64,000 bases of DNA from Clostridiales bacterium (GCA_004557125.1 SFET01000012.1:1-64000); one strand, 5' to 3'; shown: positions 25,751 to 34,298, counted from the stretch's first letter. The notes: generated from the sequence alone by a model not told the origin. Made by a program: numbers and translations.

Positions 25751-27529
25751 TCATTCCTCCGCCTGACTGCCCGCGTCCTCCCGGGACACTGCCGGACAGG
25801 TCAGAGTTACCGTAATGCCGCCGCTTGCATTGATCTCGTACCGCAGGCCGTAGTCCTTGCCGTAGGACAGGCGGATGCGGTCGTTGACGTTGAAGATGCC
25901 GTAGCCGTGGTCGTACTCCATGCCCGCGGGGCGACTCAGCTCGGCGTTGAGCAGATCGCACTTCTCCTGGGTCATGCCCGCGCCGTCGTCCTCCACCCGG
26001 AGGATGAGCCTGTTCGCCTCCCGGCGCGCCTGCACCAGGATGTGCCCCGCGCCGCGCTTCTGCTTGATGCCGTGGTAGATGGCATTCTCCACCAGCGGCT
26101 GCAGGATCAGCTTGTTCACCCGCAGCGCAAGCAGCTCCTCCGGCACGTCGATTTCGTAGTTCAGCTTGTCCTCGTAGCGAACCTTCTGGATGTAGAGGTA
26201 GCTACGCACGTGATCCGTCTCGTCCGCGAGGGAGATGATCTCCCGGCCCCGGCTCAGGCTGATGCGGAACAGGCGGGTCAGCGCGCTCACCAGCCGCACG
26301 ATCTCGTCGGCCTGGTGCTCCTCCGCCATCCAGCGGATGGTGTCCAGGGTGTTGTAGAGGAAATGGGGCTTGATCTGCGCCTGCAGGGTGCGGATCTCGG
26401 CCTCGCGTTTCTCCTGCTGCTCCCGGTACACCAGGTTCAGCAGGTCGCGGATGTTGTCCATCATGCTGTTGAAGCTGCCGCCCAGCTGGTGAATCTCGCC
26501 GGTGTAGCGCTCGACATCGAACTCCACGTCCAGATTGCCACGCTCCGCCTCGCCCATCAGCCGCCGCAGCTTGCTGATCGGGCCGGTGAAGGATGCGGAG
26601 AAGCTCAGGGACATGGCTGTCGCCAGCAGGATCGCCACCACCGCCACCGCGATGGTGTACTTGCGCAGCGCCAGCACCGGCTGCAGGGGTTCGCCCATGC
26701 GGAACACGCCCACGGTGCCCCAGCCGGTGATCTCGGAGTGGGCCAGCAGCAGCTGGTAGCGCTCGCCGCCGATGGTGTGGATGCCCGGCGCGGCGCTGAC
26801 CCATTCCGGCCGGATGCGGTACACCGTCTCGTTCACCGGCGCGTAGACGATCTCGCCGCTGCCATCCTGCACGAACACGTAGCCGCTCTTGCCCAGCGTG
26901 ACGTCCCGGATGCGCTCCTCGATCACGTCCGTGCGCATGTCCGCGCAGATCACGCCCAGCAGCACGCCGCTGTCAGGATCGTGCACCGCGCGCACCACGG
27001 ATACGATGTCGTTGGCGGAATAGTTGCGGTAGTTGCGGATGTTGCGCCCGATGGGCCGGGAGATCAGCACCCGCTCACCGCCGGCCTCCACCGCGCGGCG
27101 GTACCAGCCGTCCTCGTTGAGGGGGTCGCTGGTGACGCGGTAGAGCTCGTTGGAGGCGTACAGCCCGTTCTCCCCCGCGATCAGCAGCCCACCCAGCAGC
27201 TCCGGATTGATGTCCATGTACATGCGCATCTGCATGCGCGCCGCGGTCTCCAGGGCGATGCGCTGTGGATCGTAGAAGCTCCCCAGCCGCAGATAGGCGA
27301 TCACGTCCTCGTTGCGGAACAGGTACTCCATCATGCGGTCCACCGTGCGCACCGAGGCGTCGATGTTTGTGCGCACCTGATCCAGCATCTGCGTGGAATA
27401 CTCGTTGGCCTGCTCGTCGATGGCCTTGGCGTAGTAATAATTGCCGAAGGCCGTCATGAACAGAAGCGGCACCGCGATCAGCAGCACCATGGAGATCAGC
27501 AGCTGTTTTTGCAGGCTCAACCGGCTCAT
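25751..27529 (-). CDS. Sensor histidine kinase, LytS/YesM type
   Basis: A 592-residue membrane kinase. An N-terminal helix (LLISMVLLIAVPLLFMTAF), a ~250-residue extracellular dCache-like sensor, a second helix near residues 295-315, a HAMP segment, and the His_kinase domain with His389 in QIKPHFLYNTLDTIRW. The ATPase domain follows with the N box LQPLVENAIYHGI, G1 VEDDGAGM and G2 GYGIFNVNDRI. ATG 27529 follows GGGAGGGGG. It is the first gene of the kinase-regulator-binding-protein operon with its own promoter. Confidence 0.93.
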   Translation of the reverse strand: MSRLSLQKQLLISMVLLIAVPLLFMTAFGNYYYAKAIDEQANEYSTQMLDQVRTNIDASVRTVDRMMEYLFRNEDVIAYLRLGSFYDPQRIALETAARMQMRMYMDINPELLGGLLIAGENGLYASNELYRVTSDPLNEDGWYRRAVEAGGERVLISRPIGRNIRNYRNYSANDIVSVVRAVHDPDSGVLLGVICADMRTDVIEERIRDVTLGKSGYVFVQDGSGEIVYAPVNETVYRIRPEWVSAAPGIHTIGGERYQLLLAHSEITGWGTVGVFRMGEPLQPVLALRKYTIAVAVVAILLATAMSLSFSASFTGPISKLRRLMGEAERGNLDVEFDVERYTGEIHQLGGSFNSMMDNIRDLLNLVYREQQEKREAEIRTLQAQIKPHFLYNTLDTIRWMAEEHQADEIVRLVSALTRLFRISLSRGREIISLADETDHVRSYLYIQKVRYEDKLNYEIDVPEELLALRVNKLILQPLVENAIYHGIKQKRGAGHILVQARREANRLILRVEDDGAGMTQEKCDLLNAELSRPAGMEYDHGYGIFNVNDRIRLSYGKDYGLRYEINASGGITVTLTCPAVSREDAGSQAEE

Positions 27530-27553
27530 GCGCGCACCCCCTCCCATGGACTC

Positions 27554-27582
27554 ATTATAGGATAAAACGACACGAATGTAAA
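27554..27582 (-). promoter_or_regulatory. Promoter of the sensor operon
   Basis: Minus-strand -35 TTTACA at 27582-27577, 17-bp spacer, -10 TATAAT at 27559-27554; the kinase gene starts 25 bp downstream. Confidence 0.75.
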
Positions 27583-27656
27583 GATTTGCACACAGTTTCC
27601 ACCCGGAAACCGATTCGCTGTCCTCCCCCTGGCCGGACAGTGCGCCTGGCGGGGTG

Positions 27657-27684
27657 AAAAAAGGGACGGCAGATGCCGTCCCTT
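27657..27684 (-). terminator. Terminator of the Rbs-type importer operon
   Basis: AAGGGACGGC and GCCGTCCCTT form a perfect 10-bp stem with a 4-nt loop; on the minus strand six Ts follow (plus-strand A run at 27657-27662). It lies just beyond the stop at 27701. Confidence 0.85.
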
Positions 27685-27700
27685 GGAGTATAGGCCCGGA

Positions 27701-28651
27701 TTATTCGACGGAGCCGCCGTACTTGACCAGCAGTTCAGCCGCGTTGTCGGGAGTGATGACCTCGGTGCCCAGAGTCACGTTCTTCTCCAGCTCCTCGCCC
27801 AGTACGAGCAGCTTGTAGGCGCTCTCAATGGCCTCCTTGCCGCCGGTGGGATAGACCATGGACAGGCTCAGGCGGCCGTCCATGACGCTGCGGATGCCGC
27901 CGTCGGGGGTCGGCAGACCGTCGACGCCGATGAAGTACATGTCCTTCTCGCGGCCGGCGTTCTTGGCGGCGATGTAGGCGCCCTCGGCCATGGGATCGTT
28001 CAGGGCGAAGAAGAGGTCGATCTCGTCGTTCACCTGCAGCATTTCCTCTGCGACGGTGATGGCCTTCTCACGCAGCCAGTCGGCGTTGTTGTTGGCGATG
28101 ATCTCCAGCTTCGGGTTCTTCGCGATGCCCTCGCGGAAGCCCTGATCGCGCTCGATGCCGCCGGAGGTGCCGGCCAGGCCCTCGATCTCGCAGATCTTAC
28201 CGCCGTCGGGCAGCAGCACGTCGGCGACGTACTCGCCGCAGACGCGGCCGATGTAGACGTTGTCGGCGCCGATGAACTGGGTGTAGGTGTCGCCGTCAAT
28301 CTTGCGGTCCAGCAGGATGACCGGGATGCCGGACTCATAGGCGCGCTTGATGACGTTGGTCAGCGGGGTGGCCTCGTTCGGGGAGGCGATGATCAGGTCG
28401 ACCTGCATCTGAATGAAGTTCTCGATGTCGGCGATCTGCTTGGAGTTGTCCTGGGCAGCGTCAGAGTAGATGACCTCGAACATGGGATACTCGGCAGCAG
28501 CGGCAGCGATCTGATCGTTCATCGCAACGCGCCAGGGCTCGCCCAGGTTGCACTGGGACATGCCGATGGTGTAGGTCTTTTCCTCTGCCAGCGCGGTGCA
28601 CATCGTCGCCGCCAGAACCAGCATCAAAAGGATGGCCACAAATTTCTTCAT
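27701..28651 (-). CDS. Sugar ABC importer solute-binding protein, RbsB type
   Basis: A 316-residue type I binding protein. The signal peptide MKKFVAILLMLVLAATMCTALA ends before EEKTYTIG and has no proper lipobox. Family segments are TIGMSQCNLGEPWRVAMN, VDLIIASPNEATPL near residue 98, LLDRKIDGDTYTQFIGADN near 125 and FFALNDPMAEGAYIAAK near 220. It is the last gene of an ATPase-permease-binding-protein operon. Its first 60 residues are strikingly like the sensor protein at 23594, consistent with a shared ligand. Ribose, xylose or another pentose/hexose is possible. Confidence 0.92.
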   Translation of the reverse strand: MKKFVAILLMLVLAATMCTALAEEKTYTIGMSQCNLGEPWRVAMNDQIAAAAAEYPMFEVIYSDAAQDNSKQIADIENFIQMQVDLIIASPNEATPLTNVIKRAYESGIPVILLDRKIDGDTYTQFIGADNVYIGRVCGEYVADVLLPDGGKICEIEGLAGTSGGIERDQGFREGIAKNPKLEIIANNNADWLREKAITVAEEMLQVNDEIDLFFALNDPMAEGAYIAAKNAGREKDMYFIGVDGLPTPDGGIRSVMDGRLSLSMVYPTGGKEAIESAYKLLVLGEELEKNVTLGTEVITPDNAAELLVKYGGSVE

Positions 28652-28673
28652 AGGTATATTCCTCCTTCTATTT

Positions 28674-28691
28674 ATAAGCCCGCAGGCTTAT
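28674..28691 (-). terminator. Small hairpin before the binding-protein gene
   Basis: ATAAGCC and GGCTTAT form a 7-bp stem with a 4-nt loop between the permease and binding-protein genes. There is no T run, so an mRNA-processing or stability role is more likely than termination. Confidence 0.35.
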
Positions 28692-28709
28692 GAATCCCCT
28701 TGAAAACCC

Positions 28710-29714
28710 TTAGTCCTCCTTGTGTACGGCCTGGGCGAACACCGACAGAATGATCAGGAAGCCCTTGACCACCAGCTGGATGTTAGAGTTGATGCCGTTC
28801 AGGCCCATGATGTTGTCCAGCATGCCGAAGATCAGCGCGCCCACCAGGGTGCCGAACATGGTGCCCTTGCCGCCGGCCATGGAGGTGCCGCCGATGGCCA
28901 CGGCCGCGACCGCGTACATCTCGTAGCTCATGCCCTCGTTGGGGCCGCCCTGGCTGATCTGGGCCGAGTGGATCATGCCGGCGATGGAGGCCAGCAGACC
29001 GGAGAGCATGAAGGCGATGAGCTTGACGTTCTTGACCTTGATGCCCGAGAGGTGCGCCGCGGTGGCGTTGCCGCCGGTGGCGTAGATCTGGCGGCCGAAG
29101 CGGGTCTTGCTCATGATGACCCAGAAGATGGCCAGCAGCACCAGGAAGATGATGGCCGGAACCGGCACCACGCCGCCCAGGCGCGTGCAGAGAATCTCAA
29201 ACTCCGGCGCGGCCAGGCCGGGGCCCTTGCCGTAGGTCAGCGGGATGCCCGCGCCGCCGGACCACAGTCGCGCAAGTCCGCGGGCGATGTTCATGGACGC
29301 CAGGGTCACGACGAAGGCCTGAATCTTCATGCGGGTGACGACGAAGCCGTTGAACAGGCCGTAGACGATGCCGATGCCCAGACAGATCAGCACCGTGGGC
29401 ACGAAGCCCAGACCGTTGTGCACCATCAGCGCGGCGGAGCCGGTGGAGACCAGGCCCACCACCGAGCCGACGGACAGGTCGATGTCGCCCAGCAGGATGA
29501 TCATGGTCATGCCGATGGCCAGGATGCCCGTCTCGGACACCGCGCGCAGCAGGTTCATGATGTTGGTGACGCTCAGGAACATGTTGCGTCCGTTGCGCAC
29601 GCACACCAGCGAGCCGATGATGAACAGAGCGATCAGCGCGATGTAGCTCTGCGACCGCAGAAAAAACTCTTTCGGATGAAACTTCTTCTGGGAAACAGGT
29701 CGGTTCTGACTCAT
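28710..29714 (-). CDS. Sugar ABC importer permease, RbsC type
   Basis: A 334-residue inner-membrane permease with about eight to ten helices. Family signatures are ILAIGMTMIILLGDIDLSVG near residue 62, GIPLTYGKGPGL near 155, and AAVAIGGTSMAGGKGTMFGT near 265. It overlaps the ATPase gene by ATGA, so translation is coupled. Works with the ATPase (29711-31234) and the binding protein (27701-28651). Confidence 0.93.
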   Translation of the reverse strand: MSQNRPVSQKKFHPKEFFLRSQSYIALIALFIIGSLVCVRNGRNMFLSVTNIMNLLRAVSETGILAIGMTMIILLGDIDLSVGSVVGLVSTGSAALMVHNGLGFVPTVLICLGIGIVYGLFNGFVVTRMKIQAFVVTLASMNIARGLARLWSGGAGIPLTYGKGPGLAAPEFEILCTRLGGVVPVPAIIFLVLLAIFWVIMSKTRFGRQIYATGGNATAAHLSGIKVKNVKLIAFMLSGLLASIAGMIHSAQISQGGPNEGMSYEMYAVAAVAIGGTSMAGGKGTMFGTLVGALIFGMLDNIMGLNGINSNIQLVVKGFLIILSVFAQAVHKED

Positions 29715-31234
29715 GCGGGATCCTCCTCTCTGAGCGTCGCGGCGTACAGCAGCTTCTCCTGCGTGGCCTCTTCCTTGGTGAATTCGCCGGTGATCCGGCC
29801 CTCGCAGAGGGTCAGGATGCGGTCGGAGATGCCGATGATCTCCGGCAGCTCCGAGGATATGACGATGATGCCGATGCCCTGACCCGCGAGCTTGGAGATC
29901 ATCTGGTAGATCTCCGCCTTCGCACCCACGTCGATGCCGCGGGTGGGCTCATCCAGCAAGAGCACCTTGGGGTGGGTGATCATCCATCTTCCCAGTACAA
30001 CCTTCTGCTGGTTGCCGCCGGAGAGGGTCTGGCAGAGGGTTTTGACGCTGGGCGCCTTGATGCGCATGCCCTGCATCTGCACGTCCCACTCCTTCTTCTC
30101 CGAAGCGGTGTCCATGAAGATGCCCTTGGTGAAGTGCTTGAGCAGCGGCAGCGACATGTTCTCGCCGATGGACCGCAGCAGCACCAGTCCCTTGCCCTTG
30201 CGATCCTCCGTGGCGAAGGCGAGGCCCTGATCGATGGCGTCCCGGGGAGACTTGATGCTCACCGGCTTGCCCTCGATGTAGATCTGGCCCGTCGTGCCGG
30301 CGGGGTGCACGCCGAACAGGCACTCGCAGATCTCCGTGCGGCCCGCGCCCAGCAGGCCCGCGATGCCCAGCACCTCGCCCCGGCGCAGGTTAAAGGACAC
30401 GTCCGAAAGCGGACGGCTGGAGGAGCCCGGGCGGGTCTTGAAGTTCAGATGCTCCACCCGCAGCACCTCGTCCCCGATGGGAACGGTCTCCTTGGGGTAC
30501 ATGTCCGTGATTTCCCGGCCCACCATCATGGAAATGATCTGGTTGCGGTCGGTCTCCTTGGCGTTGACGCTGCCGATGTACTGGCCGTCTCGCAGCACCG
30601 TCAGCCGGTCGGCGATCTCAAAGACCTCTTCCATGCGGTGGGTGATGTAAATGATGCCCACGCCCTCGGCCGAGAGGCGGCGGATCACCCGGAACAGCTG
30701 CTCCGTCTCCGCCTTGGAGATGGCCGAGGTGGGCTCGTCCATGATCAGGATGCGCGCGTTCAGCGAAATCGCCTTGGCGATCTCCACCATCTGCTGTTCG
30801 CCCACGCGCAGCGTCTTCAGCGGCCGCTTCGGGCTCAGGTCCAGCTCCAGCAGGCGCAGATACTTCTCCGCCTCCTGCTCCTGGGCGCGCTTGTCCACAA
30901 AGCCGAGCTTGTTCGCCTTCTCACGGCCCATGAACATGTTTTCGGCGATAGAAAGCTCCTTCACCATCTGCAATTCCTGGTGAATCTTGGCGATGCCCAG
31001 CTCCCGGGCGACGATGGGGCTGCCGATGTGCTCCAGCTTGCCGTCGATGTAGATCTCGCCCTCGTAGTGCACCAGCGATCCCGACAGGATGTTCATCAGC
31101 GTGGACTTGCCCGCGCCGTTTTCACCCATCAGCGCCAGCACCTCGCCTGCGTTCAGACTGAGATCGACCTTGTCCAGCGCCCGCACCGGGCCGAAGCTCT
31201 TGCCGATGCCAACCATTTTCAAAAGCTCGCTCAT
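29711..31234 (-). CDS. Sugar ABC importer ATPase with two nucleotide-binding domains, RbsA type
   Basis: A 507-residue ATPase with two ABC domains. The first has Walker A GENGAGKST near residue 37 and Walker B ILIMDEPTSAI near 160, with a degenerate signature (LRVGEQQMVEIA), as usual in this family. The second has a degenerate Walker A (GLLGAGRTE), the signature LSGGNQQKV near 404 and LLLDEPTRGID near 427. First gene of the importer operon. Its promoter was not clearly seen; a CATAAT box at 31308-31303 on the minus strand has no good -35, which would suit activation by the YesN-like regulator. Confidence 0.94.
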   Translation of the reverse strand: MSELLKMVGIGKSFGPVRALDKVDLSLNAGEVLALMGENGAGKSTLMNILSGSLVHYEGEIYIDGKLEHIGSPIVARELGIAKIHQELQMVKELSIAENMFMGREKANKLGFVDKRAQEQEAEKYLRLLELDLSPKRPLKTLRVGEQQMVEIAKAISLNARILIMDEPTSAISKAETEQLFRVIRRLSAEGVGIIYITHRMEEVFEIADRLTVLRDGQYIGSVNAKETDRNQIISMMVGREITDMYPKETVPIGDEVLRVEHLNFKTRPGSSSRPLSDVSFNLRRGEVLGIAGLLGAGRTEICECLFGVHPAGTTGQIYIEGKPVSIKSPRDAIDQGLAFATEDRKGKGLVLLRSIGENMSLPLLKHFTKGIFMDTASEKKEWDVQMQGMRIKAPSVKTLCQTLSGGNQQKVVLGRWMITHPKVLLLDEPTRGIDVGAKAEIYQMISKLAGQGIGIIVISSELPEIIGISDRILTLCEGRITGEFTKEEATQEKLLYAATLREEDPA

Positions 31235-31447
31235 ATCGCGCTCCCTTTCTCACCTGCGTGCAATCGTTCCGCCTGCATCTCTTTCGACACTTTCATACCA
31301 TTATTATGCCATAGGTCTCACTTTATTTCTCTACAATTTTCTGATTTGCATTCAAGATTTTATAACTTAATTCATTTTATCTGATCTATTGACTAAAATG
31401 TTGATCCAATAATTCAGCAGTTGCACAATTTTATAAATGATATTTAC

Positions 31448-31476
31448 TCGACATTTCTTCACGCATCTGCTACAAT
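31448..31476 (+). promoter_or_regulatory. Promoter of the DUF1349 gene
   Basis: -35 TCGACA at 31448-31453, 17-bp spacer, -10 TACAAT at 31471-31476, 32 bp before the gene start. Confidence 0.6.
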
Positions 31477-31507
31477 GGATGCAAAACAGATTGCAGGAGG
31501 TTTTCCC

Positions 31508-32095
31508 ATGCCCTTTGACATTTCCCTTCTCAGGTGGACGCGCCCGCCGCGCGACTTCTCCGTCTCCCCGGAGGAGATTCGCATCACCACCGAGCCCGGC
31601 ACCGACCTATGGCAGCGCACCTACTACGGCTTTCAGAACGACAATGCGCCGGTTCTGCAGTTGGAGACGGACGAGACGCGCTTTTCGTTCACCGTGCGCA
31701 CGGACTTCGACAGCAAGCACCGCTTCGACCAGTGCGGCGTGGCCGTCTATCTGGACAGCGAGAACTGGCTGAAGGCCTCCATCGAATACGAAAATGCGGA
31801 ATATCAGCGCCTGGGCAGCGTGGTGACCAACCTGGGCTACTCCGACTGGGCCACCTCGGACATCCCCGCCTCGGTGCGCAGCATGTGGTACCGCCTGAGC
31901 CGCCGGGAGGCCGACTACTGCATCGAATGCTCCACCGACGGCGTGCACTTCCAGCAGATGCGCATCTGCCACCTCCACGCGGGCGCGGGCACGATCCGCT
32001 TCGGCGTGTACGCCTGCTCCCCGGAGAACTCCTCCTTCGAGGCGGTGTTTTCCCACATGGAGCTGGGTCCCTGCCTGTGGCGCGACCATCAGTGA
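31508..32095 (+). CDS. DUF1349 domain protein, concanavalin-like fold
   Basis: A 195-residue cytoplasmic protein of the DUF1349 (YesU-like) family. The beta-sandwich pattern shows in FSFTVRTDFDSKHRFDQCG, GVAVYLDSENWLKASIEYEN near residue 80 and IRFGVYACSPENSSFEAVFS near the end. The function is unproven; relatives often sit in carbohydrate-use loci, as here next to a sugar importer transcribed divergently. ATG 31508 follows CAGGAGG; an upstream in-frame ATG at 31421 precedes the promoter and is rejected. Confidence 0.85.
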   Translation: MPFDISLLRWTRPPRDFSVSPEEIRITTEPGTDLWQRTYYGFQNDNAPVLQLETDETRFSFTVRTDFDSKHRFDQCGVAVYLDSENWLKASIEYENAEYQRLGSVVTNLGYSDWATSDIPASVRSMWYRLSRREADYCIECSTDGVHFQQMRICHLHAGAGTIRFGVYACSPENSSFEAVFSHMELGPCLWRDHQ

Positions 32096-32096
32096 C

Positions 32097-32140
32097 GCAT
32101 GAAAGGGGCGCGAACCGCTTGGTTCGCGCCCCTTTCATGC
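32097..32140. terminator. Long bidirectional terminator
   Basis: A perfect 20-bp stem (32097-32116 with 32121-32140) and a 4-nt GCTT loop; the arms begin GCATGAAAGGGG and end CCCCTTTCATGC, giving a short T run on either strand. It lies between two convergent genes. Confidence 0.8.
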
Positions 32141-32152
32141 GCCTTCGGGATC

Positions 32153-32647
32153 TCACAGCGTGATTTCCACGTACTGATCCTCGGGGTATTCGCAGACGTA
32201 ACAGTCGTTGGCGTACACCCGTTCGGGCAGGATAATCATCACGTGCAGCAGATCGTTGTGCACCGGCAGCGCCGCCAGGTGCCAAACGCCGGTGTTCAGT
32301 TTGACCATCGTTCCCTTGGGCACGATGAAGGCCTCGGTCAGCTCCGGCACAATGACCCTGTTGGACGGCGGGGCGACGTGGATGACCGCGTCGTCATCCA
32401 GCACGAGCACGCCCTCGCCGGTGTAGTTGTGGTACTCGGCCTTGGTGACGATCATCTTCTCCGGCTTCTTCACGGTCAGCGGGGAGAAGGTGATGGGCTT
32501 GCCGCCCTGCACGTTCATCTCCACCTGATCCGGATAGAAGGTCGCGTCGCCGGGGAAGCAGTTGCCCGTGGGCGCGAGCATGCTGGCGAAGCTGCCGTAG
32601 GGGCGGAAGTTCTCTGCGGTGATCGGTACGGCCTTGATGGTGCGCAT
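32153..32647 (-). CDS. Ureidoglycolate lyase-like (AllA family) cupin protein
   Basis: A 164-residue cupin-fold protein of the AllA family, whose best-known member converts ureidoglycolate to glyoxylate and urea in allantoin breakdown. Supporting segments are the N-terminal ITAENFRPYGSFASML, EAFIVPKGTMVKLNTGVWHL near residue 115 and the end PEDQYVEITL. No other allantoin or urea genes are nearby, so the true substrate may differ. ATG 32647 follows GGAGG inside an upstream in-frame ATG. A copy of the palindromic repeat lies directly upstream of its -10 box. Confidence 0.75.
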   Translation of the reverse strand: MRTIKAVPITAENFRPYGSFASMLAPTGNCFPGDATFYPDQVEMNVQGGKPITFSPLTVKKPEKMIVTKAEYHNYTGEGVLVLDDDAVIHVAPPSNRVIVPELTEAFIVPKGTMVKLNTGVWHLAALPVHNDLLHVMIILPERVYANDCYVCEYPEDQYVEITL

Positions 32648-32684
32648 GTTGCATTCCTCCATTTTCTGTGAATTGGATGCTTGT

Positions 32685-32690
32685 ATTATA
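32685..32690 (-). promoter_or_regulatory. -10 box of the AllA-like gene, without a -35
   Basis: TATAAT on the minus strand at 32690-32685, 38 bp upstream of the gene. The place where the -35 should be is occupied by the palindromic repeat and reads GGGCAG. Confidence 0.45.
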
Positions 32691-32692
32691 TC

Positions 32693-32766
32693 TCGATTGT
32701 CGGCGTGCTGCCCTACGGGGCCCGCCGACCCGGCCAAGTCTGCGGCTTGCCTAAGCATAATTATAC
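32693..32766 (-). repeat. Dispersed palindromic repeat, copy 3 (inverted, degenerate ends)
   Basis: On the minus strand this reads TTAGGCAAGCCGCAGACTTG, then the GTCGGCG and CGCCGAC pair, like the tandem units at 2938-3078, with a few substitutions. It lies between the divergent AllA-like and guaA genes. Confidence 0.8.
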
Positions 32767-32822
32767 CACCGTTCTGCTTCTCTTGTACAGTGCCAAATAT
32801 GCATGTTTTAATGCAAAGCCCC

Positions 32823-32851
32823 TTGCACAGCGGGCAGAAAGGCGCTATAAT
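32823..32851 (+). promoter_or_regulatory. Promoter of guaA
   Basis: -10 TATAAT at 32846-32851 with a weak -35 TTGCAC at 32823-32828, 17-bp spacer. The leader of about 40 nt is too short for a purine riboswitch. Confidence 0.55.
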
Positions 32852-32896
32852 CTTAACGTACCTATTTAATACGACAACAGCAGGAGGAGAAAGCAC

Positions 32897-34201
32897 ATGC
32901 AGCAGGACGTCATTCTCGTTCTCGACCTCGGCAGCGAAGAAAACCCGAAAATTGCGCGTGAAATCCGCGCGCTGGGCGTGTACAGTGAAATCCATCCCCA
33001 CGACCTGACGGCGGCGGAGCTGGGCGCAATTCCCAACATCCGCGGCGTCATTCTCAACGGCGGTAAGAACCGCATCGTGGACGGCGTCGCCATCGACGCA
33101 TCCGAGGCGGTCTACGCGCTGAACGTGCCCATGCTGGCGGTGGATCACGACGCGAAGTCCGGCGAGAAGATTTCCGCCTGGCCCGAGGACGACGCTGCGC
33201 GCGCCGCTGTGCTCTCCGCCTTCCTCTTTGACAAGTGCGGCTGCGGCAAGACCTGGAACACCCAGAACTTCATCGACGACCAGATCGAGCGCATCCGCCG
33301 CCAGGTGGGCGACGGCAAGGTGCTGCTGGCGCTGTCCGGCGGCGTGGATTCCTCCGTGGTCGCGGCGCTGCTGATCAAGGCCATCGGCGACCGCCTGACC
33401 TGCGTGCACGTCAACCACGGCCTGCTGCGCAAGGGCGAGCCCGAGCAGGTGGTGCGCGTGTTCCGCGACGAGCTGGGCGCGAACCTGATCTATGTGGACG
33501 CGGTGGACCGCTTCCTGGACAAGCTGGCCGGCGTCGCCGATCCCGAAAAGAAGCGCAAGATCATCGGCGCGGAGTTCATCCGCGTGTTCGAGGAGGAGGC
33601 CCGCAAGCTGGAGGGCATCTCCTTCCTGGGTCAGGGCACCATCTATCCCGACATCATCGAGTCCGGCACCAAGACCGTCAAGGCCGTCAAGAGCCATCAC
33701 AACGTGGGCGGCCTGCCGGAGGATCTGCAGTTTGAGCTGGTCGAGCCGCTGAAGATGCTGTTCAAGGACGAGGTGCGCGCCGTGGGCGCTGCGCTGGGCC
33801 TGCCGGACAGCATGGTCTATCGCCAGCCCTTCCCGGGACCGGGCCTGGGCGTGCGCTGCGTGGGCGCCATCACCCGCGACCGCCTGGAAGCCGTGCGCGA
33901 GTCCGACGCGATCCTGCGCGAGGAGTTCGCCAAGCACGGCCTGGAGGGCAAGGTGTGGCAGTACTTCACCATCGTGCCCGACATCAAGAGCGTGGGCGTG
34001 CGCGACAACAAGCGCGCCGACGAGTGGCCCTGCGTCATCCGCGCGGTGAACACCGTGGACGCCATGACCGCCACCGTCGAGGAGCTCGACTGGAGCCTCA
34101 TCCACACCCTCACCGAGCGCATCACCCACGAAGTCCCGGGCGTGAACCGCGTCCTCATCGACGTCACCCCCAAGCCCACCGGAACGATCGAGTGGGAATA
34201 A
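32897..34201 (+). CDS. guaA: GMP synthase with shortened, catalytically dead glutaminase domain
   Basis: GuaA aminates XMP to GMP using ATP. This 434-residue protein is about 80 residues short. The synthetase half is complete: P-loop LALSGGVDSSVV at 144-155, the lid and XMP-binding signature PFPGPGLGVR near 305, and C-terminal PKPTGTIEWE. The N-terminal glutamine amidotransferase region is only ~105 residues; it begins recognisably (VILVLDLGSEE..., GVYSEIHPHDLT) but the catalytic Cys loop (normally GICYGMQ) is replaced by MLAVDHDAK and the HPE motif by WPE at 95-97. Hydrolysis of glutamine by this polypeptide is therefore not expected; it should use free ammonia or a separate glutaminase. ATG 32897 follows AGGAGG. 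The frame is open throughout, so this is not a recent frameshift. Confidence 0.93.
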   Translation: MQQDVILVLDLGSEENPKIAREIRALGVYSEIHPHDLTAAELGAIPNIRGVILNGGKNRIVDGVAIDASEAVYALNVPMLAVDHDAKSGEKISAWPEDDAARAAVLSAFLFDKCGCGKTWNTQNFIDDQIERIRRQVGDGKVLLALSGGVDSSVVAALLIKAIGDRLTCVHVNHGLLRKGEPEQVVRVFRDELGANLIYVDAVDRFLDKLAGVADPEKKRKIIGAEFIRVFEEEARKLEGISFLGQGTIYPDIIESGTKTVKAVKSHHNVGGLPEDLQFELVEPLKMLFKDEVRAVGAALGLPDSMVYRQPFPGPGLGVRCVGAITRDRLEAVRESDAILREEFAKHGLEGKVWQYFTIVPDIKSVGVRDNKRADEWPCVIRAVNTVDAMTATVEELDWSLIHTLTERITHEVPGVNRVLIDVTPKPTGTIEWE

Positions 34202-34298
34202 GCTCATAGGTCGAAAAAATCCCGTAATCACTGGGCTTTTCGAGGATTAGAGCCTTTCGTGGCAACGAAATGGCAACAAAATTTCATTATTCAAAGAT
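34202..34298 (+). other. Possible integration scar at the guaA 3' end
   Basis: Directly after guaA the sequence becomes AT-richer and contains two TGGCAAC repeats at 34260-34266 and 34271-34277. The guaA 3' end is a known integration site for mobile elements, and TGGCAAC-like repeats are common beside phage and ICE integrase genes. No integrase remains and no second att copy was found by eye. Confidence 0.35.

Noticed and set aside
28674..28691. A fourth copy of the palindromic repeat
   Set aside because: Only the small AAGCC-GCA-GGCTT core is similar; the outer stem and ends are missing, so chance is likely.
31421..31507. Upstream ATG for the DUF1349 gene
   Set aside because: It would place the start upstream of the promoter and add AT-rich codons with no ribosome site; ATG 31508 after CAGGAGG is better.
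32852..32896. Purine riboswitch before guaA
   Set aside because: The leader after the -10 box is only about 40 nt and lacks the conserved three-stem core.
32668..34231. Minus-strand frame antisense to guaA continuous with the AllA-like gene
   Set aside because: Only the last 164 codons (from 32647) match a family; the rest is the complement of guaA.
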